The notes under the pieces: generated by a model | What the model saw: only the letters and a program-made list of their open reading frames with translations | Databases searched by the model: none | Told to the model about the DNA's origin: nothing | Position numbers and translations under genes: made by a program | Origin: Prorocentrum cordatum | Lineage: Eukaryota; Sar; Dinophyceae; Prorocentrales; Prorocentraceae | DNA: 64,000 bases | Assembly (NCBI GenBank): GCA_963575745.1 | Contig: CAUYUJ010000873.1 | Span: 40,001 to 104,000, forward strand | Reading direction: 5' to 3' | In this document: in pieces, positions 43,351-54,336 of the stretch | How the letters are laid out: each line of letters starts with the position of its first letter | How positions within the stretch are numbered: the first letter of the stretch is position 1

Positions 43351-45058
43351 CCAGGTACTGCCGCTCTGGCGGACCAGGTATTGCCTGCCGCGCAACGCGC
43401 CCTTTGGGGGACCTCGGCCTCGCACTGCAGCCCGCCAAGACCCAGGCTTGGTCTGCCGGCGGGGAGCGGCTTTGGAGGAATATTGACGACCACAGGGGCT
43501 CACGCTAGCAGGGGCGCCGCCCGACGCGCCGCCGCCAGGAGGACTCCCGGACGCTTTGGACGAGCGCCGGGTGCCCCTGGGGACAGCCGGCTGCGCGGCG
43601 GCACGCTGCGCGGGCGTGGCGACGCGCGCGGCCGCCCTCCTCGAGAAGCTCACGGACCTGCCTGGGGAAGCCTCCCCGAATCTGCCCGCGAGGCAACGGG
43701 CGGAAAGCTCACGCACGTGCTCCGGGGCACGCCGCCCACGAGCACCGCCGCCGCCGTTGCTGGCTACGACGAGGCGTTCCTCGCGGCTTACCAGCGGCTG
43801 ACCCGGCTAGACCCGCTGACGGACCCCAGCGCGCACAGTGCAGACTGCCGCTGCGCCTTGGCGGCCAGGGCCTCCGAAGCCAGGAGCAGGTCGCGCCAGC
43901 GGCGTGGGTGGGCTCCTGGGCGCAGGGTTTGGCCGAGGTGCGGGCCCAGACAGGCTTGACGGCGCTCGACGACCTGGAGCAGGCCCAGCAGCCCCTGGCG
44001 GCCGCTTGCCACCCGCCTGCCGCTGCCGCTGCCGCCGCCCGGCAACGGGCCGGGGGAGGGGGCCGGCGCCCTCCCCGCCTAGACTGACCTGGCCGAACAA
44101 TCCTTCACTAAAGTGCAAAAAGAGCTTGCGAGAAGGCTTGACCAACAAAAACCCTTTGGCCTTGCGCAACTCCAGCACGAGCGAGGACAAGGCGAAGCTA
44201 AACTCTTGCAGGGGGCCCCACGCGATCAGCTGGCAGCAGGCCGCGCCGGGGGTGGCGGGCCAGCGCTTCAGCAGCGACGAGTTCTGCAGCACCGCGCGGG
44301 AGTTCCTGGTGCAGGACCTCGCGCCGCCGGGGATTCTCCGCGCGAGCCGCCTGCGCACGTGCGGGAGCCGCTTTGCAGCTATGGGCGCCACGCTTACCGG
44401 TGCTCCTGCGGCGGCGGCCCAATGGCCCGCAGCGGGGACATCGAGGCCGTGTGGGAGCGCACCCACCGCGAGTGCGGCTTTCATACGGCCCGCCAAGTTC
44501 CCGTCCCCGCGTGGGACCGCTGGACGTGGCGCTGCGCCCACTGCGACGCGCGCGGCGCCACCTTCCAGCCGCCCGGACCTTGCGGCGCCTGCGGCCAGCC
44601 GCTGGGCGCGCGCTGCGACGAAACTGTCCTCGACCTCGAGGTGCAGCGGGCGGGCTGTCTTCATAGATGTGACAGTCTGCTACGCCGTGCCCGGTGACGG
44701 GGACGCGCTGGCAGCGGTGGCCCAGCACGAGGGCGCCGTCAACGCCGCCGCCGAAGCCGACAAGCGGCGGCGCTACCCAGCGGGCACGCGCTGCCCCTGG
44801 CCGCGCCTGCCGCTGGTCCTGGAGACAGGGGGCCGGCACGGCAGGGCGGCTCTCCGCCACCTCCGGCAGCTCGCCCGCGACCAGGCGGAGCTGGTCGACG
44901 AGGAGCGGGCCGCGGCGGTGGCCAGCGCCCTCGCGCAGCGCTGGGGCGCTAAACTCAGCGTGGCCGTGCAGCGCGCGAAGGCGCGGCAGCTGCAAACCGC
45001 CCTCGGGGTGGACCGCGCCGCCTGCGCTGCCGGGCTGCGCGTTGCGGCGGCCAGCTAG
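43351..45058 (+). pseudogene. LINE-3: 3' half of a non-LTR retrotransposon ORF
   Basis: The upstream part, after the RT active site, is in shifting frames: LVCRRGAALEEY (about 43450), RAAALLEKLTDLPGE (about 43625) and LTHVLRGTPPTSTAAAVAGY (43709-43768). A Cys-rich segment follows at 44343-44620: SYGRHAYRCSCGGGPMAR, then WRCAHCDARG and CGACGQPLG, giving probable zinc-binding knuckles. The last part (about 44630-45058) reads VLDLEV, a frameshift, FIDVTVCYAVPG, EGAVNAAAEADKRRRYP and LVLETGGRHGRAAL. The D...DVT...E..K pattern resembles a PD-(D/E)XK nuclease. The ORF ends at 45056-45058. The 5' half is missing, consistent with 5' truncation or replacement by the GAT/GGA arrays. Confidence 0.65.
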
Positions 45059-45179
45059 GCTGGAACTTGGGGGTGCTCCTCTACCAGGCGCTGCCGCTGC
45101 TCTACTTTGTCGCCGCGGTCTCGGACGAGTTCAGAGTGCGCGTGCGTGTGGCATACCAATTGCCTTTGATGTTGCAAGA

Positions 45180-45266
45180 AGAGGAGGAGGAGGAGGAGGA
45201 GGAGGAGGAGGAGGAGAAGGAGGAGGAGGAGGAGGAGGAGGAGGAGGAGGAGGAGGAGGAGGAGGG
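45180..45266 (+). repeat. (GGA)n array
   Basis: About 28 GGA/GAA triplets. Confidence 0.96.
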
Positions 45267-46113
45267 GTGGCAAGATGGGAAAAGGAAGTGCGCATGATAA
45301 CGTGGTGCGCAGCCGCCAGGCCACAAGCTGCCTCTGCTCTCTCCACCGCCCTCAGCGGGATGTCCAGATCAGGTGTCTCTATCAGTCTCACCCCAACAGC
45401 ACCCTGAGTGGAGCTGAGGCGGGAGAGACATGACGAGGAAGACGTGGAAGGACGTCGTGGGCCCAGAATAGCAGAACATCGTCGCCGAACGCGGCGCGGG
45501 CAACCTACCCCGACAAAGCTGCCATGGAATGTTCAAAAGTGTGCAAAGTGGTGGCAGGCATAGTCCAAGGCCGACCTCGGGCTCCATGTTTCTGTCTGCG
45601 GTCAGCGGCGTGGAGCTAATAAGAAGCCCAGAAGTGGGCAGCAAAAACACCAAGACCCTGAGCGACGCGGAGCGTTGCCCAGTTTTTTCCCCAGCATGCA
45701 CGGCGAGAGAGGCATCCGGATGCATCCCCCAAGACTGATCCTGGAGCTCAGGGGGCCAAGGAGTTGGCCAGGGGCAGCGCCTTAAACAAAAACACCTCGG
45801 AGCGGTTTGCGTCTAAGGACAGTCTGAACAGCAAGAGCGGAAACCGCAGCACCAGGCGGAGGACGGGGGTTTGAAGGGGGAGCGCTCCTTCTCCAGGCAG
45901 GCGCTCAGAGGAGGAAAAAGTACCCATACCACGACTCGCCCGTTTTCCCCTTTTATGGGCCTCCTCGCAGGCCGTCGTCGCCACCGCGGTGTTCGCCTGA
46001 AATTTTGGTCCGAAAGCTCCCCAGGAGGGGTCCCGGGAGTAGCGGTATCGGTACTTTTTGGCCACCCCAAGTGCGCATTCGTGCACCCACAGAGCCTTCA
46101 GAGCCAGTGACTC
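45267..46113. other. Unassigned, downstream of LINE-3
   Basis: No gene is recognised. It could be LINE-3 3' untranslated sequence in part. Confidence 0.3.
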
Positions 46114-46203
46114 AGAACATCATGATGACGACGATGCTGCTGATGATACTGCTAATGATGGTGATGATGATGATGATGATGATGATGATGAGAATGATGC
46201 TGG

Positions 46204-46247
<44 letters not shown>

Positions 46248-46260
46248 CTGATGCTGATGC

Positions 46261-46301
<41 letters not shown>

Positions 46302-46392
46302 CTAATGACGACGGCGATGCTGTTGATACTTATGGTGATGACGTGGATGCTAAGAACGATGATGCTGATGCAGATGATGGTGATGATGATGC

Positions 46393-46436
<44 letters not shown>

Positions 46437-46660
46437 ATGTTCATGCTGACGGTGATGCTGGTGGTGAGGATGATGATACCGATGGTGATGATGACGAGGG
46501 TCATGCTAACGATGATGATTATCATGACGATGAATGTGATTAGTATGGTTGTGATGATGGTGGTGGTGCTAATGATGAGTTTGATGATGTTGATGATGAT
46601 GCTGGCGGTGATGATGGTGATGACGGTGATGTCGACGATGATAGCGGTGATGATGTTGCT
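46114..46660 (+). repeat. (GAT)n array with GCT/GGT interruptions
   Basis: About 545 bp of GAT triplets in several pure runs (46150-46190, 46205-46300, 46390-46435), degenerating to the right. Confidence 0.96.
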
Positions 46661-46743
46661 GAGCAGAGAAATGTTGCTGCTGCCGCGGCCCCGCGCCGGT
46701 GTTGGCGCGCAGCGGCACGACAATGAATAAGAAAAAGTCGATG

Positions 46744-47826
46744 CTACCTGGGGGCGGGCCCCCCAACGGCCACCTCCTCCGCCTCCTCCTCCACAGACTC
46801 CTCTGTGCCCTCCTGTCCCTCCTCAGCCTCCTCTTCCTTGCCCTCGCCCTCGTCCTCCGCCGCCTCCTCCTTTTGTATTACCCCGGCATCTGCAGGCTTA
46901 TCCCCGGCGTCTGCAGGTTGCTGCTTCCGCCACCTCCGCCCCTGCTCCCTCCTGGTGGGATCCGCCTGTGCGGGTGCCCCCACCCCTCCTCGACCTCTTC
47001 TTCCTCCTCCTCCTCCTCCTCCTCCCTCTGCTCTGCCGTCTCGCTCCTCGTCGCGAGCCCTCTCCGTCTCTGCCGCTGTTCTGCCTCCCCGCTCCTCGTG
47101 GCGAGCCCTCCCCGCCTCTGCCCTGCCTCCTCGCTCCTGGGCCCGCCCTTCCTCCTCCTCCTCCTCCTCCTCAGCCTCCTCGGCCTCCTCGTCCTGTTGC
47201 TGCTGCTCCTCCTCCCCTTGGAGGGGGTCGCCTTCGCTCTCGCTCCCTGGAGCGACCGCCCGCGCGCCCTCCGCGCGCCGTCTCCACTGGCGGCCGGGAT
47301 ATCTGACATCCCACGTGCGCTCCGCCACCTCCTCCATCCAGCGGAGCAGGAGCTCATCCTCCTCCCTGCTGCCTCCTGCTGGCCAGCCCCAGCGCGCCTG
47401 CAGCTCGTCCGCCGGTCGATTCGGCGCATGCCGGGGCCTGTGCTGGCACCCCCACATGATGTGGTCCTGGTCCGGCAGGGCCTCCCCGCACCCTGGCCAC
47501 ACGCAGTGGCATGCCTCATCGAACTTGCCCCCCCCAGCCGCCTTCGCCGCCAGCGGCGACAGGAAGGATCCGCACATCACGTGCATCCGCGTCCCTGCTC
47601 CTGCCCGCGCCGCATTCCTGGCCAACTTCACGCGGGCCTCGTCGTAGGCGACGCCCTGCGTCGGCGCCACATCCCGCCGCCTCTGGCGCTTGAACTGCTG
47701 CCAGCTCCACCAGCGCCAGCCCTCTCGGACCTTGTGCATATGCCGGGCATGCACATCCTTCTCGACCTCGTCCTCGGCCGGCCTCTCCTGCAGGTCCAGC
47801 TCTGTGCCCGTGCCAGGGTGCCAGGG
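46744..47826 (-). pseudogene. LINE-4: C-terminal region of a non-LTR retrotransposon ORF
   Basis: On the - strand an open frame reads from the GAT array through WRWWSWQQFKRQRRRDVAP, QGVAYDEARVKLARNAARAG and MHVMCGSFLSPLAAKAAGG, then a Cys/His cluster CHCVWPGCGEALPDQDHIMW followed by GCQHRPRH (about 47435-47520). It continues with LQARWGWPAG and WMEEVAERTWDVRYPG. This order matches the last part of dinoflagellate LINE polyproteins. From about 47290 downward the frame becomes Glu/Arg/Gly-rich low complexity. The frame stop is at its low-coordinate end. No RT or endonuclease is present, so this is only a 3' fragment. The poly-Ile/Val start is the GAT array, not protein. Confidence 0.6.
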
Positions 47827-47829
47827 TGC

Positions 47830-47960
47830 CGTGATGATGTTGCTGATGGTGGTGCTGCTGATGACGATGTTAATGTTGATGACGCTGATGATGACGCTGA
47901 TGATGATGCTGCTGATGATGCTGATGACGGTCATGCTGGCAATGATGCCGATGCTGATGG
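47830..47960 (+). repeat. (GAT)n array with GCT interruptions
   Basis: GATGAT/GCTGAT triplets, about 130 bp. Confidence 0.93.
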
Positions 47961-47999
47961 CCTCCCGATGTCGTTATCAGTGGCGCAGGGGGGGGGGAG

Positions 48000-48169
48000 T
48001 CACCACCCACCAAACCATCCCAACCCAACCCGAAGGCTCAGATTTACCCTCGATTTCTAGTAGGGGGGGGGTCGGGAAACATCGAGAAAACACGCGTGGA
48101 ACCCGTACCCCCCCCCCAACCCTAAATTCGGGTCTTCGGGTTGGGTTTGGGTGGTCTGGCAGGTAGTCA
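48000..48169. mobile_element. MITE-like element D, copy 2, with 5-bp target duplication
   Basis: The element is 170 bp. The left end is TCACCACCCACCAAACCA and the reverse complement of the right end is TGACTACCTGCCAGACCA. GGGAG flanks both sides (47995-47999 and 48170-48174). Confidence 0.9.
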
Positions 48170-49900
48170 GGGAGGGGGACCCTCTGGGCCTACGCCACGA
48201 CAGCGATCGTCACCCATCGTGGGAAGGGGCTGGCCGCGCTCCCGCCACGACAGCGGTCAGGGGCACACCTCAAGGCCAGGAGGTGCCGCTGGGCATCCAG
48301 GGCCACACCCTGAGGCCGAGGCTGCACGGTATGACGTAGAGGCTCTGACCTGACGGCGAATACTTTGACGTGGACGTGAAGGAAGAGGGCGAGGTGGAGG
48401 AGAAAGAGAGGGGGGAGGGAGTGGAGGAGGAGAAGGATAATGATGATAGCATAAGAGGAGGACGAGGAGGAGGAGGAGGCTGAGGAAGCGGAGGCGGAGG
48501 AGGGGAAACAGGACGATGAGAAGCATCATCAGCAAGGGCGATAGCTGGATGATGATCAGCAGCACGAGCATGCTGAGGATGGCGAGGAGGAGCGGTCGCA
48601 GTGGTCAGCTGGCAGCACTCTCCTGCGCGCGGTCGGCCTCCGCCTGCCTGCGGGTGAGCTCGGTCGTCCAGGCACGCGCGGTCGCGGCGGGGCGTGCGTG
48701 TGCGTGTGTCTCTCGGCCCGCTCAAGTAGGGGGATGGAGAGTGAGGGAGGAGGACTGGGGCCGGTTACCGACTCGAGGACGAGTCGCGGGCTGAGGCGGC
48801 CGAGAGCAGCTTCTCTGGCCGGCGCTCCGGCGAGCGGGCTGGGCCCCCCTGACTGGGGGGAGGGGCGGCGCGGTGGGCGATGGCCCCTCGACTGCAGGGC
48901 GTGCCCAAGGGCACAGGCGGCCTCAGTGGGCGCCAGCCCGTCGGCTGCTCTTGGCGTTGGCCTGCGGCACGGGTGCGTCCCCTTCGAGACCACGCTGCCG
49001 TGCCGCCAGGAACGAGATGTGTTGCCCTGGGCAGGCAGAGGGGGAAGAGGGAGGAGGGGGAGGAAGGGCAGGGGAAGCCCGACGAGGGGAACGGGGGCGG
49101 TGACGCAGGCTGGGCGGGAACCGGGACTGGGGCAAGGTCGGATTCGCAGGCGAAAGCGACGCAGAAAGAAGGGGTCGCCTTTACCGACGCTGGCGCGTAA
49201 GCTGCCCGCGTAAGGTCGCGCGTAAGCGCCCTCGTCTCCAATGCGACGTGCCGCGCTGGAGGCCCGTGTAAGCCGCGGCGCCAGGTTGCTACGCCATCTC
49301 GCGTAAGGCCCGTCTTGTTTCGTCGCTCCTTTGGCGAGGAAGGAGGATGAGGTGGAGGTGGAGAGAGGGTGGAGGAGGGGACATCTGGATCAGGAGGAAG
49401 GAGCTTCGGGCCCCGCCGAAGGCAGCAGAGCCTCGACATCCTCCACGCGAGGGCGCAGCTGAGGGAACACCAGAAGAACAAGCAGTTCGAGAGGCGGCCC
49501 CACGCAGCCAGCGCCATGATCCATTCGAAGCCCCCCCCTGCTTTGCACACGCCCTCCTCGGTCGGATTCCTCCTCCTCCTCCTCCTCCACCTCCTACGCC
49601 CGCGCTACGGCGTGCACTCCAAGGACGTCATGGCCTGGGGTTGGGACAAGCAGGAGTGACAGCATCAACGTTGACGAACTGCAGACGGAGTGGCTCCTCC
49701 TCCTCCTCCTCCTCCTTCTCCTCCTCCGCGGGGCAACCGATCTGTCCAGTAGGCACAGACAGGCAAGTGGAGACTGAACTGGAGCTGGGCGCGCAAGTGG
49801 ATTCGACATGTCGCACTTGACCACTGCAGTCGCGCCGCAACCGGCGTCCGCCTTCCTTGGAAGCGGACGCCGGAATCAGCCTGTGATCCACGCTTACACG
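48170..49900. other. Unassigned GC-rich stretch
   Basis: The text CACGACAGCG recurs near 48196 and 48247. A GGA-rich tract lies at 48385-48500 and GGAGG sequence at 49040-49080 and 49340-49400. GCGTAAG occurs about five times between 49194 and 49305. CTCCTCC runs lie at 49567-49595 and 49695-49730. No frame has recognisable domains. Confidence 0.4.
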
Positions 49901-51439
49901 TAGAGCTTGTCAGCGTCGCTCCTCCTTTATCCCCCCCTTCTCATTCGTCACCAGGTCGTGGCCTCTTCACGCTGCGGACTCTCTGAGCGAAGGCCCCCTG
50001 CACACGCTGCCCCGGATGACGGGGTCGGACCTCCAGCCCCCCGCGGGGCTCGGGCTCCCCGCTCCCCGTTCCGGCGGGACGGTGCGCGCCAGGAGCGGGC
50101 AGGTGTAACTACCGCAGGGGCACTGGCGGAGGATGATAGCCCCGAGGGCCACCTCTTGGCGCGCCCCCCTGGTCTGCCGGGGCGAGGCCCAGGACCCCAG
50201 CCAAGGGTGCCTGGGGGATCAGGAAGGGCACGGGCAGAGTGGGGACGACGACCGCAGCATGGCCTGCCCACTCCGAGCAGTATCTGCCGTTCGTGCCGTC
50301 GCGTGCCTTGTCCATTCTGGACAGAGGGCCGCCTGCTCAACAGCTGCCGCTGTCGCTTTAGGACCACATCAGCTGTTCGACGTCGTACCCACTTTTTACG
50401 CACCCGTTTCGGGCGTCTGCCCCGCCGTAACAGCTCGCGAGAGCGGCGAGGAAACGACTGTGGCTCATCAGTCTTGCCAGGTTCATGCTTCTCGGTGATT
50501 CTTAGCATGGCGGGCAAGCCACACGAAGCGACCACGATATTTCCGACTAGCTGGTGGTAGTGATACGCTATTGTCTCGTAACAAAACGTCGCTACTCAGG
50601 CGCTTCCTGTTGGCGCAGCCAGAAAGCTGAAGTGTGGGCTTGGCTTTCTTTTCCAGCGCTTCAGTGTGGTTGTACGTTGCATTGCCTGGGCGCTGGGGGC
50701 TTCGTCAAGAACTCGGGGAGTCTCAAGTGCCAGCTCCTTTTTACAAGTCCATTGCTTGTGCACAGAGTTCAGCGTAGAAGTGGGACCTCGGTCACCATTC
50801 AGGTCGTCACGCCTGGGTCAGTGGGAAATAATGTTATGCTCGCGCACGACCGCTGTAGGCCAGATCATCGTGCAACGTGCACGTTCAATGCTACCTTCCA
50901 GCAGCGGCTGGTCAAAGTGACCGAACAGGGACTGCTCCAATCTCTCAGATGTCGACCAGGCGCGCGAGAGTATACAAATGATGCCAGTGGTTGTGGCATC
51001 CTGGAACCATCTCGGGGCGTTGTCGGGCAGATGTTCTGGAGCATTGGGGGCTCTCGAAGGCCCTCCTCGGGGCCTGCTTTGCCTTCTGGGCCTATTCAGG
51101 ACGCTGTCGATCAAACATATGCGGTCTTAGAATGAACAACTCCCTCTCGGAGTCAAAACAGCACGCCCCTCTGACCAGTTTTGGGGCTCCTGGGCGCTCT
51201 GGAGGCCGTCCTAGAGGGACCCTCCTGGGAGGTCTCTTGGGCGATCTTGGAACCACTCCGGGAAGCCCATCGGAAGCGAAAACACGGCGAACACACACAC
51301 ACACACATACTTGAAGGAACAAATGCTCCTTCTTTGAGTTGATGCTCGATCAATTCCCCAATGAGTGCTTGCACTGAAGGGGTCCTCGCGGATGTTGAAG
51401 GATTTGGCGAAAGTGTCCCGCCGATTTTGGTTGCTGGCT
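49901..51439. other. Unassigned, two ambiguous ORFs
   Basis: Frames at 49948-50535 (-) and 50554-51135 (+) are open for about 195 codons each, but neither shows a recognisable domain or a good start, and the first is Arg/Pro-rich throughout. Antisense CCCAAGA-type decamers occupy 51010-51090 and 51180-51285. A short CA run lies at 51293-51307. Confidence 0.35.
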
Positions 51440-51655
51440 GGGTTCCCGGGTTCCCGGTTCTGAGTTCCCGGGTTCCCGGTTCCGGGTTCTGGGCCGATTT
51501 CGGGGGGCAGCGAGGTTCTTGGGTTCCCGGGTTCTTGGTCGATTTTCTTTTCGATCGGTCTCACCATCGATCTCATTACCCACTTCTCTATCGATCTCAC
51601 CATGGATCTCACAATCGATGTCACAATCGATCTCAAGATCTATAGTATCAATTTT
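51440..51655 (+). repeat. GGGTTCCC minisatellite followed by ATCGATCTCACC minisatellite
   Basis: Units of GGGTTCCCGGGTTC and GGTTCTGAGTTCCC fill 51439-51540. Units of about 12 bp (ATCGATCTCACC and variants) fill 51550-51645. Confidence 0.85.
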
Positions 51656-52051
51656 CAAATCACCCACTCATTTGGATTTTCTCAGGTGTAATTGGATATC
51701 GATGGGAGGTTCCGTACCGACTCGAAGCCGACTTGTTGCGGCCTTGGGGCATGCCGGAGGCATGCTGAGGGCCATCCTGAGCTGCACGGTGCCAGCTCAG
51801 TCTGGGGAGGTACGATGCCATCTTGGAGCCATATGGAGCCCTCCAGTTCCTCGCGCCCCCCCTCGCAGATCCAGGGGAGGGGGGATGCAGCGCGATCAAG
51901 CTCCCTGCGGGAGCGCCGCAGGCTGCCCCGCTCGCTCCCGCCTGCACTCCCGGGGCGCGAGTGGCAGGCCGGGACTCCGCGTCGGCAGAGGTCGCCCTCG
52001 GAAGGCGCGGGCACCGGACAACCGATGTCCAGGTGCGCTGCGGCACGATTC
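51656..52051. other. Unassigned
   Basis: No gene is recognised. Several frames are open on both strands, without a domain. Confidence 0.3.
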
Positions 52052-52059
52052 CGCCACCG

Positions 52060-52229
52060 TGAAGTCGGGCGTGTCCCTCCCCCGGAGGAGTATTCAAGAA
52101 TATAGTAGAGAAAAATAGTCTGGGGACTATTTTTCAGTTCTTTTCTCTCTCACCATTTGGGAATATTTTTTTGGATCATGTAATTTTTCGTCCCAAATCC
52201 CCCTCCTTAGGAGGACATGCCCGACTTCA
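52060..52229. mobile_element. MITE-like element E, copy 5, with perfect 8-bp target duplication
   Basis: The element is 170 bp with termini TGAAGTCGGGC and GCCCGACTTCA, an 11-bp perfect inverse. CGCCACCG is duplicated on both sides (52052-52059 and 52230-52237). The internal palindrome is AAATAGTCTGGGGACTATTT. Confidence 0.93.
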
Positions 52230-52419
52230 CGCCACCGCGCTCGGGCGGGCGGGGGGGGGGAGGCGCCCCGGGGGGGGGGAGGGGGGGAGGGCCCACGGAG
52301 CCCCCCTCTTTCCTGAGCTCGGTGTGCGGGGCCGTGTTTCTGCCTGGCAGGCCACGCGAGGAGTGAACGCACCGCGGGTTCGATGCGTCGGGGGGGGCAT
52401 CTGCTCTTGCGTCGCAAAA
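52230..52419. other. G-rich spacer
   Basis: G-runs at 52248-52290; otherwise unassigned. Confidence 0.3.
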
Positions 52420-52585
52420 TCGGAGGTGGACAGAACCCCCAACAGTGACACGTCGATCAGTGAATTGTCCGTCTTCGGTTCTCGAGAGGGCGCCGTGGCC
52501 GTTATTTTCCAGGCTTGCGCCCGCCAGGTTTGGGCCTCGGGTCGTTTTCACCAAACCACGTTTTGCTAAAGGGTGGTCTGTCCAT
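52420..52585. mobile_element. MITE-like element A, copy 2
   Basis: The left end is TCGGAGGTGGACAGAACCCC. The right end is diverged (GGTGGTCTGTCCATTCC). The interior is colinear with copy 1 and carries the most substitutions of the near-full-length copies, so this may be the oldest. Confidence 0.82.
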
Positions 52586-52754
52586 TCCTGACAAAAGGCG
52601 AGGGGGCCCGGCGCACACCAGCCGCTGAGAGCGCGGTGGCGGCGAGAGCAGGGGCCCGGCCACCAGAGACCTCCCACGAGAGGCCCAGCCCCGAGACCCC
52701 GGGCGTCCCTCGGGTTTTGGTGCGGGAACGCCACGCTTTTTCCGTCGCACAAGC
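52586..52754. other. Spacer between elements A and D
   Basis: No recognisable content. Confidence 0.3.
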
Positions 52755-52932
52755 TCACCACCCACCAAGCCATCCCAACCCAACCCGAAGGCCCCGATTT
52801 GCCCTCCATTTCTAGTGGGGGGGGTCGGGGAACATGGAAAAAGCACATGGGACCCGTACCCCCCCCCCCAACCCGAAGTTCGGGTCAAATTCGGGTCTTC
52901 GGGTTGGGTTGGGGTGGTCTGGTAGGTACCCA
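52755..52932. mobile_element. MITE-like element D, copy 3
   Basis: The left end is TCACCACCCACCAAGCCATC. The right end TGGTCTGGTAGGTACCCA is its approximate inverse. An internal duplication AAGTTCGGGTCAAATTCGGG distinguishes this copy. No target duplication is evident. Confidence 0.85.
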
Positions 52933-53295
52933 GACATCCGACGTCGCGATTTTGTCGGGACACGGGACCCCGACCTCCCGACCACTTCCCGGGACCCGTT
53001 GTTCGTCCCGAGTCGCTTTTTGCCGGTCCCGAGGCCCGGCGAGGGCCTCGAGGGGCCGAAAAAACCACGAAGCACCGCCGCCTCGATGTTCTCGAGGCGC
53101 CCGCTGCCGGGGTATAGTCACGAGCGAGGCCCTATAAGAAACCCGGGGCGCCCTCGGGAGGCGAGCGGGGCGCTCTTCGTGGCACGGGGCCCCCGCCGAC
53201 GACGCCGGGGTGCGCGGCGGCCTCGCGAGCGGCGCCGCGCGCTCTCCGGGTGCGCCGCGCGCTCCGGGCCCACCAGGCGCGCCAGGGGGCCGCTT
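52933..53295. other. Unassigned
   Basis: CCGACCTCCCGACCACTTCC and TCGCTTTTTGCCGGTCCCGAGGCC here are shared, diverged, with 54955-55060 (CCCACTCCCCAGGACCGG, TCGTTTTTTGACGGTCCC). A further dispersed repeat of about 150 bp is therefore present at 52935-53080 and 54918-55075. No gene is seen. Confidence 0.5.
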
Positions 53296-53373
53296 GGCAT
53301 CGCTCGGGCGTGTGCATTTTTCCCTCGGCGAGGGCCATCGAGGAGCATCCTTAACCATTTGGCGAAAAACCAC
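53296..53373. mobile_element. MITE-like element B, copy 2, right half missing
   Basis: The copy starts GGCATCGCTCGGGCGTGTGC and follows the family to TTGGCGAAAAACCACTG. It is then lost at the start of the GT-array duplication. Confidence 0.8.
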
Positions 53374-53394
53374 TGGGGGGGAAGACCAAAAACC

Positions 53395-53460
53395 CAGAAC
53401 ATATGGGGAAATAGGGGGGGATCCTGTTGTTTGTGTGTGCTGATAAGTGTGTGTGTACTG

Positions 53461-53553
<93 letters not shown>

Positions 53554-53860
53554 AGGGCCCCTTCCAGGCGCGGCGCATCGCTCGGACGTGTGCGTTTTTC
53601 CTTTCGGCGAGGACCATCGAGGAGCATCCTTGACCCCTTGGCGAAGAAGCCACGCGCGAGACCGAAAAAATACACAGGGAATGGACGTCCGAGCGATGGA
53701 CAGCGGGGCCCCTGTAAGGAGGGAAAGTCAACACACACAGAGACACAATTGATCGTCGATTCCCCTGAAAATAGGGAGAAAGATGGGAAGTGGGGGGGAA
53801 AACAAAAAAAATCGAAAATATAAGAAAATAGGGGGAATCTGGCTGTTTGTGTGTGTATTG

Positions 53861-53957
<97 letters not shown>

Positions 53958-53990
53958 AGGGACCTTTCAAGGCGCGCCGCGCCAACCGGG
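53395..53990 (+). repeat. Duplicated segment carrying two long (GT)n arrays
   Basis: The left unit has GGGGGGATCCTGTTGTTTGTG, a GT array at 53462-53550 and CCCAGGGCCCCTTCCAGGCG. The right unit has GGGGGAATCTGGCTGTTTGTG, a GT array at 53863-53954 and CCCAGGGACCTTTCAAGGCG. Both arrays have about 45 units. The offset is about 400 bp, and element B copy 3 lies between. Confidence 0.9.
53572..53700. mobile_element. MITE-like element B, copy 3
   Basis: The element is 129 bp with complete inverted ends GGCGCATCGCTCGGACGT and ACGTCCGAGCGATGGA. The interior includes GAGGACCATCGAGGAGCATC. Confidence 0.9.
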
Positions 53991-54118
53991 CGCGCCAGGG
54001 GACCCATGGGGCTCCCCCAGAGGCGCCCCCCATGGGCTGGCGGCATCGGCCGGGCTCGCCTGGTTAAGCACCGAACGGAAGTTGGTTGAAGCTGGCAGCC
54101 CCGAGACGGGATCAATAG

Positions 54119-54313
54119 CGGAACGAAGAATGACATCAGCGTAACAACGCGGAGATCCGCGCGGATTTCTCGGATCGGCGCTGGACCCCCCTCCCTGGCG
54201 CGCGGAGCGCGCCAGGGGCGGCGCCAGAGGCGCCGCCAGGGAGGTCCAGCGCGGATCCGAGAAGTCCGCGCAGACATCCGAGTTGTTATGTTTATGTCTC
54301 TCTTCGTTTTCCT
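54119..54313. mobile_element. Fold-back element C, copy 3
   Basis: The left half has CGCGCGGATTTCTCGGATCG; the right half has CGGATCCGAGAAGTCCGCGC. The GC-rich centre TGGCGCGCGGAGCGCGCCAG is a perfect hairpin. Confidence 0.88.
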
Positions 54314-54336
54314 ATTCAACGAACTTTCAGCGAAAT

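Noticed and set aside
49948-50535. 195-codon Arg-rich ORF on the - strand
   Set aside because: There is no ATG at its start and no domain; the composition fits GC-rich non-coding DNA.
50554-51135. 193-codon ORF on the + strand
   Set aside because: It has no recognisable domain, an unsupported start, and its 3' third overlaps antisense CCCAAGA-type repeats.
54060-54120. 5S rRNA-like sequence (GGTTAAGCACCGAACGG...)
   Set aside because: It shares only a short phrase with 5S rRNA; the order of the conserved blocks and the terminal stem are missing.
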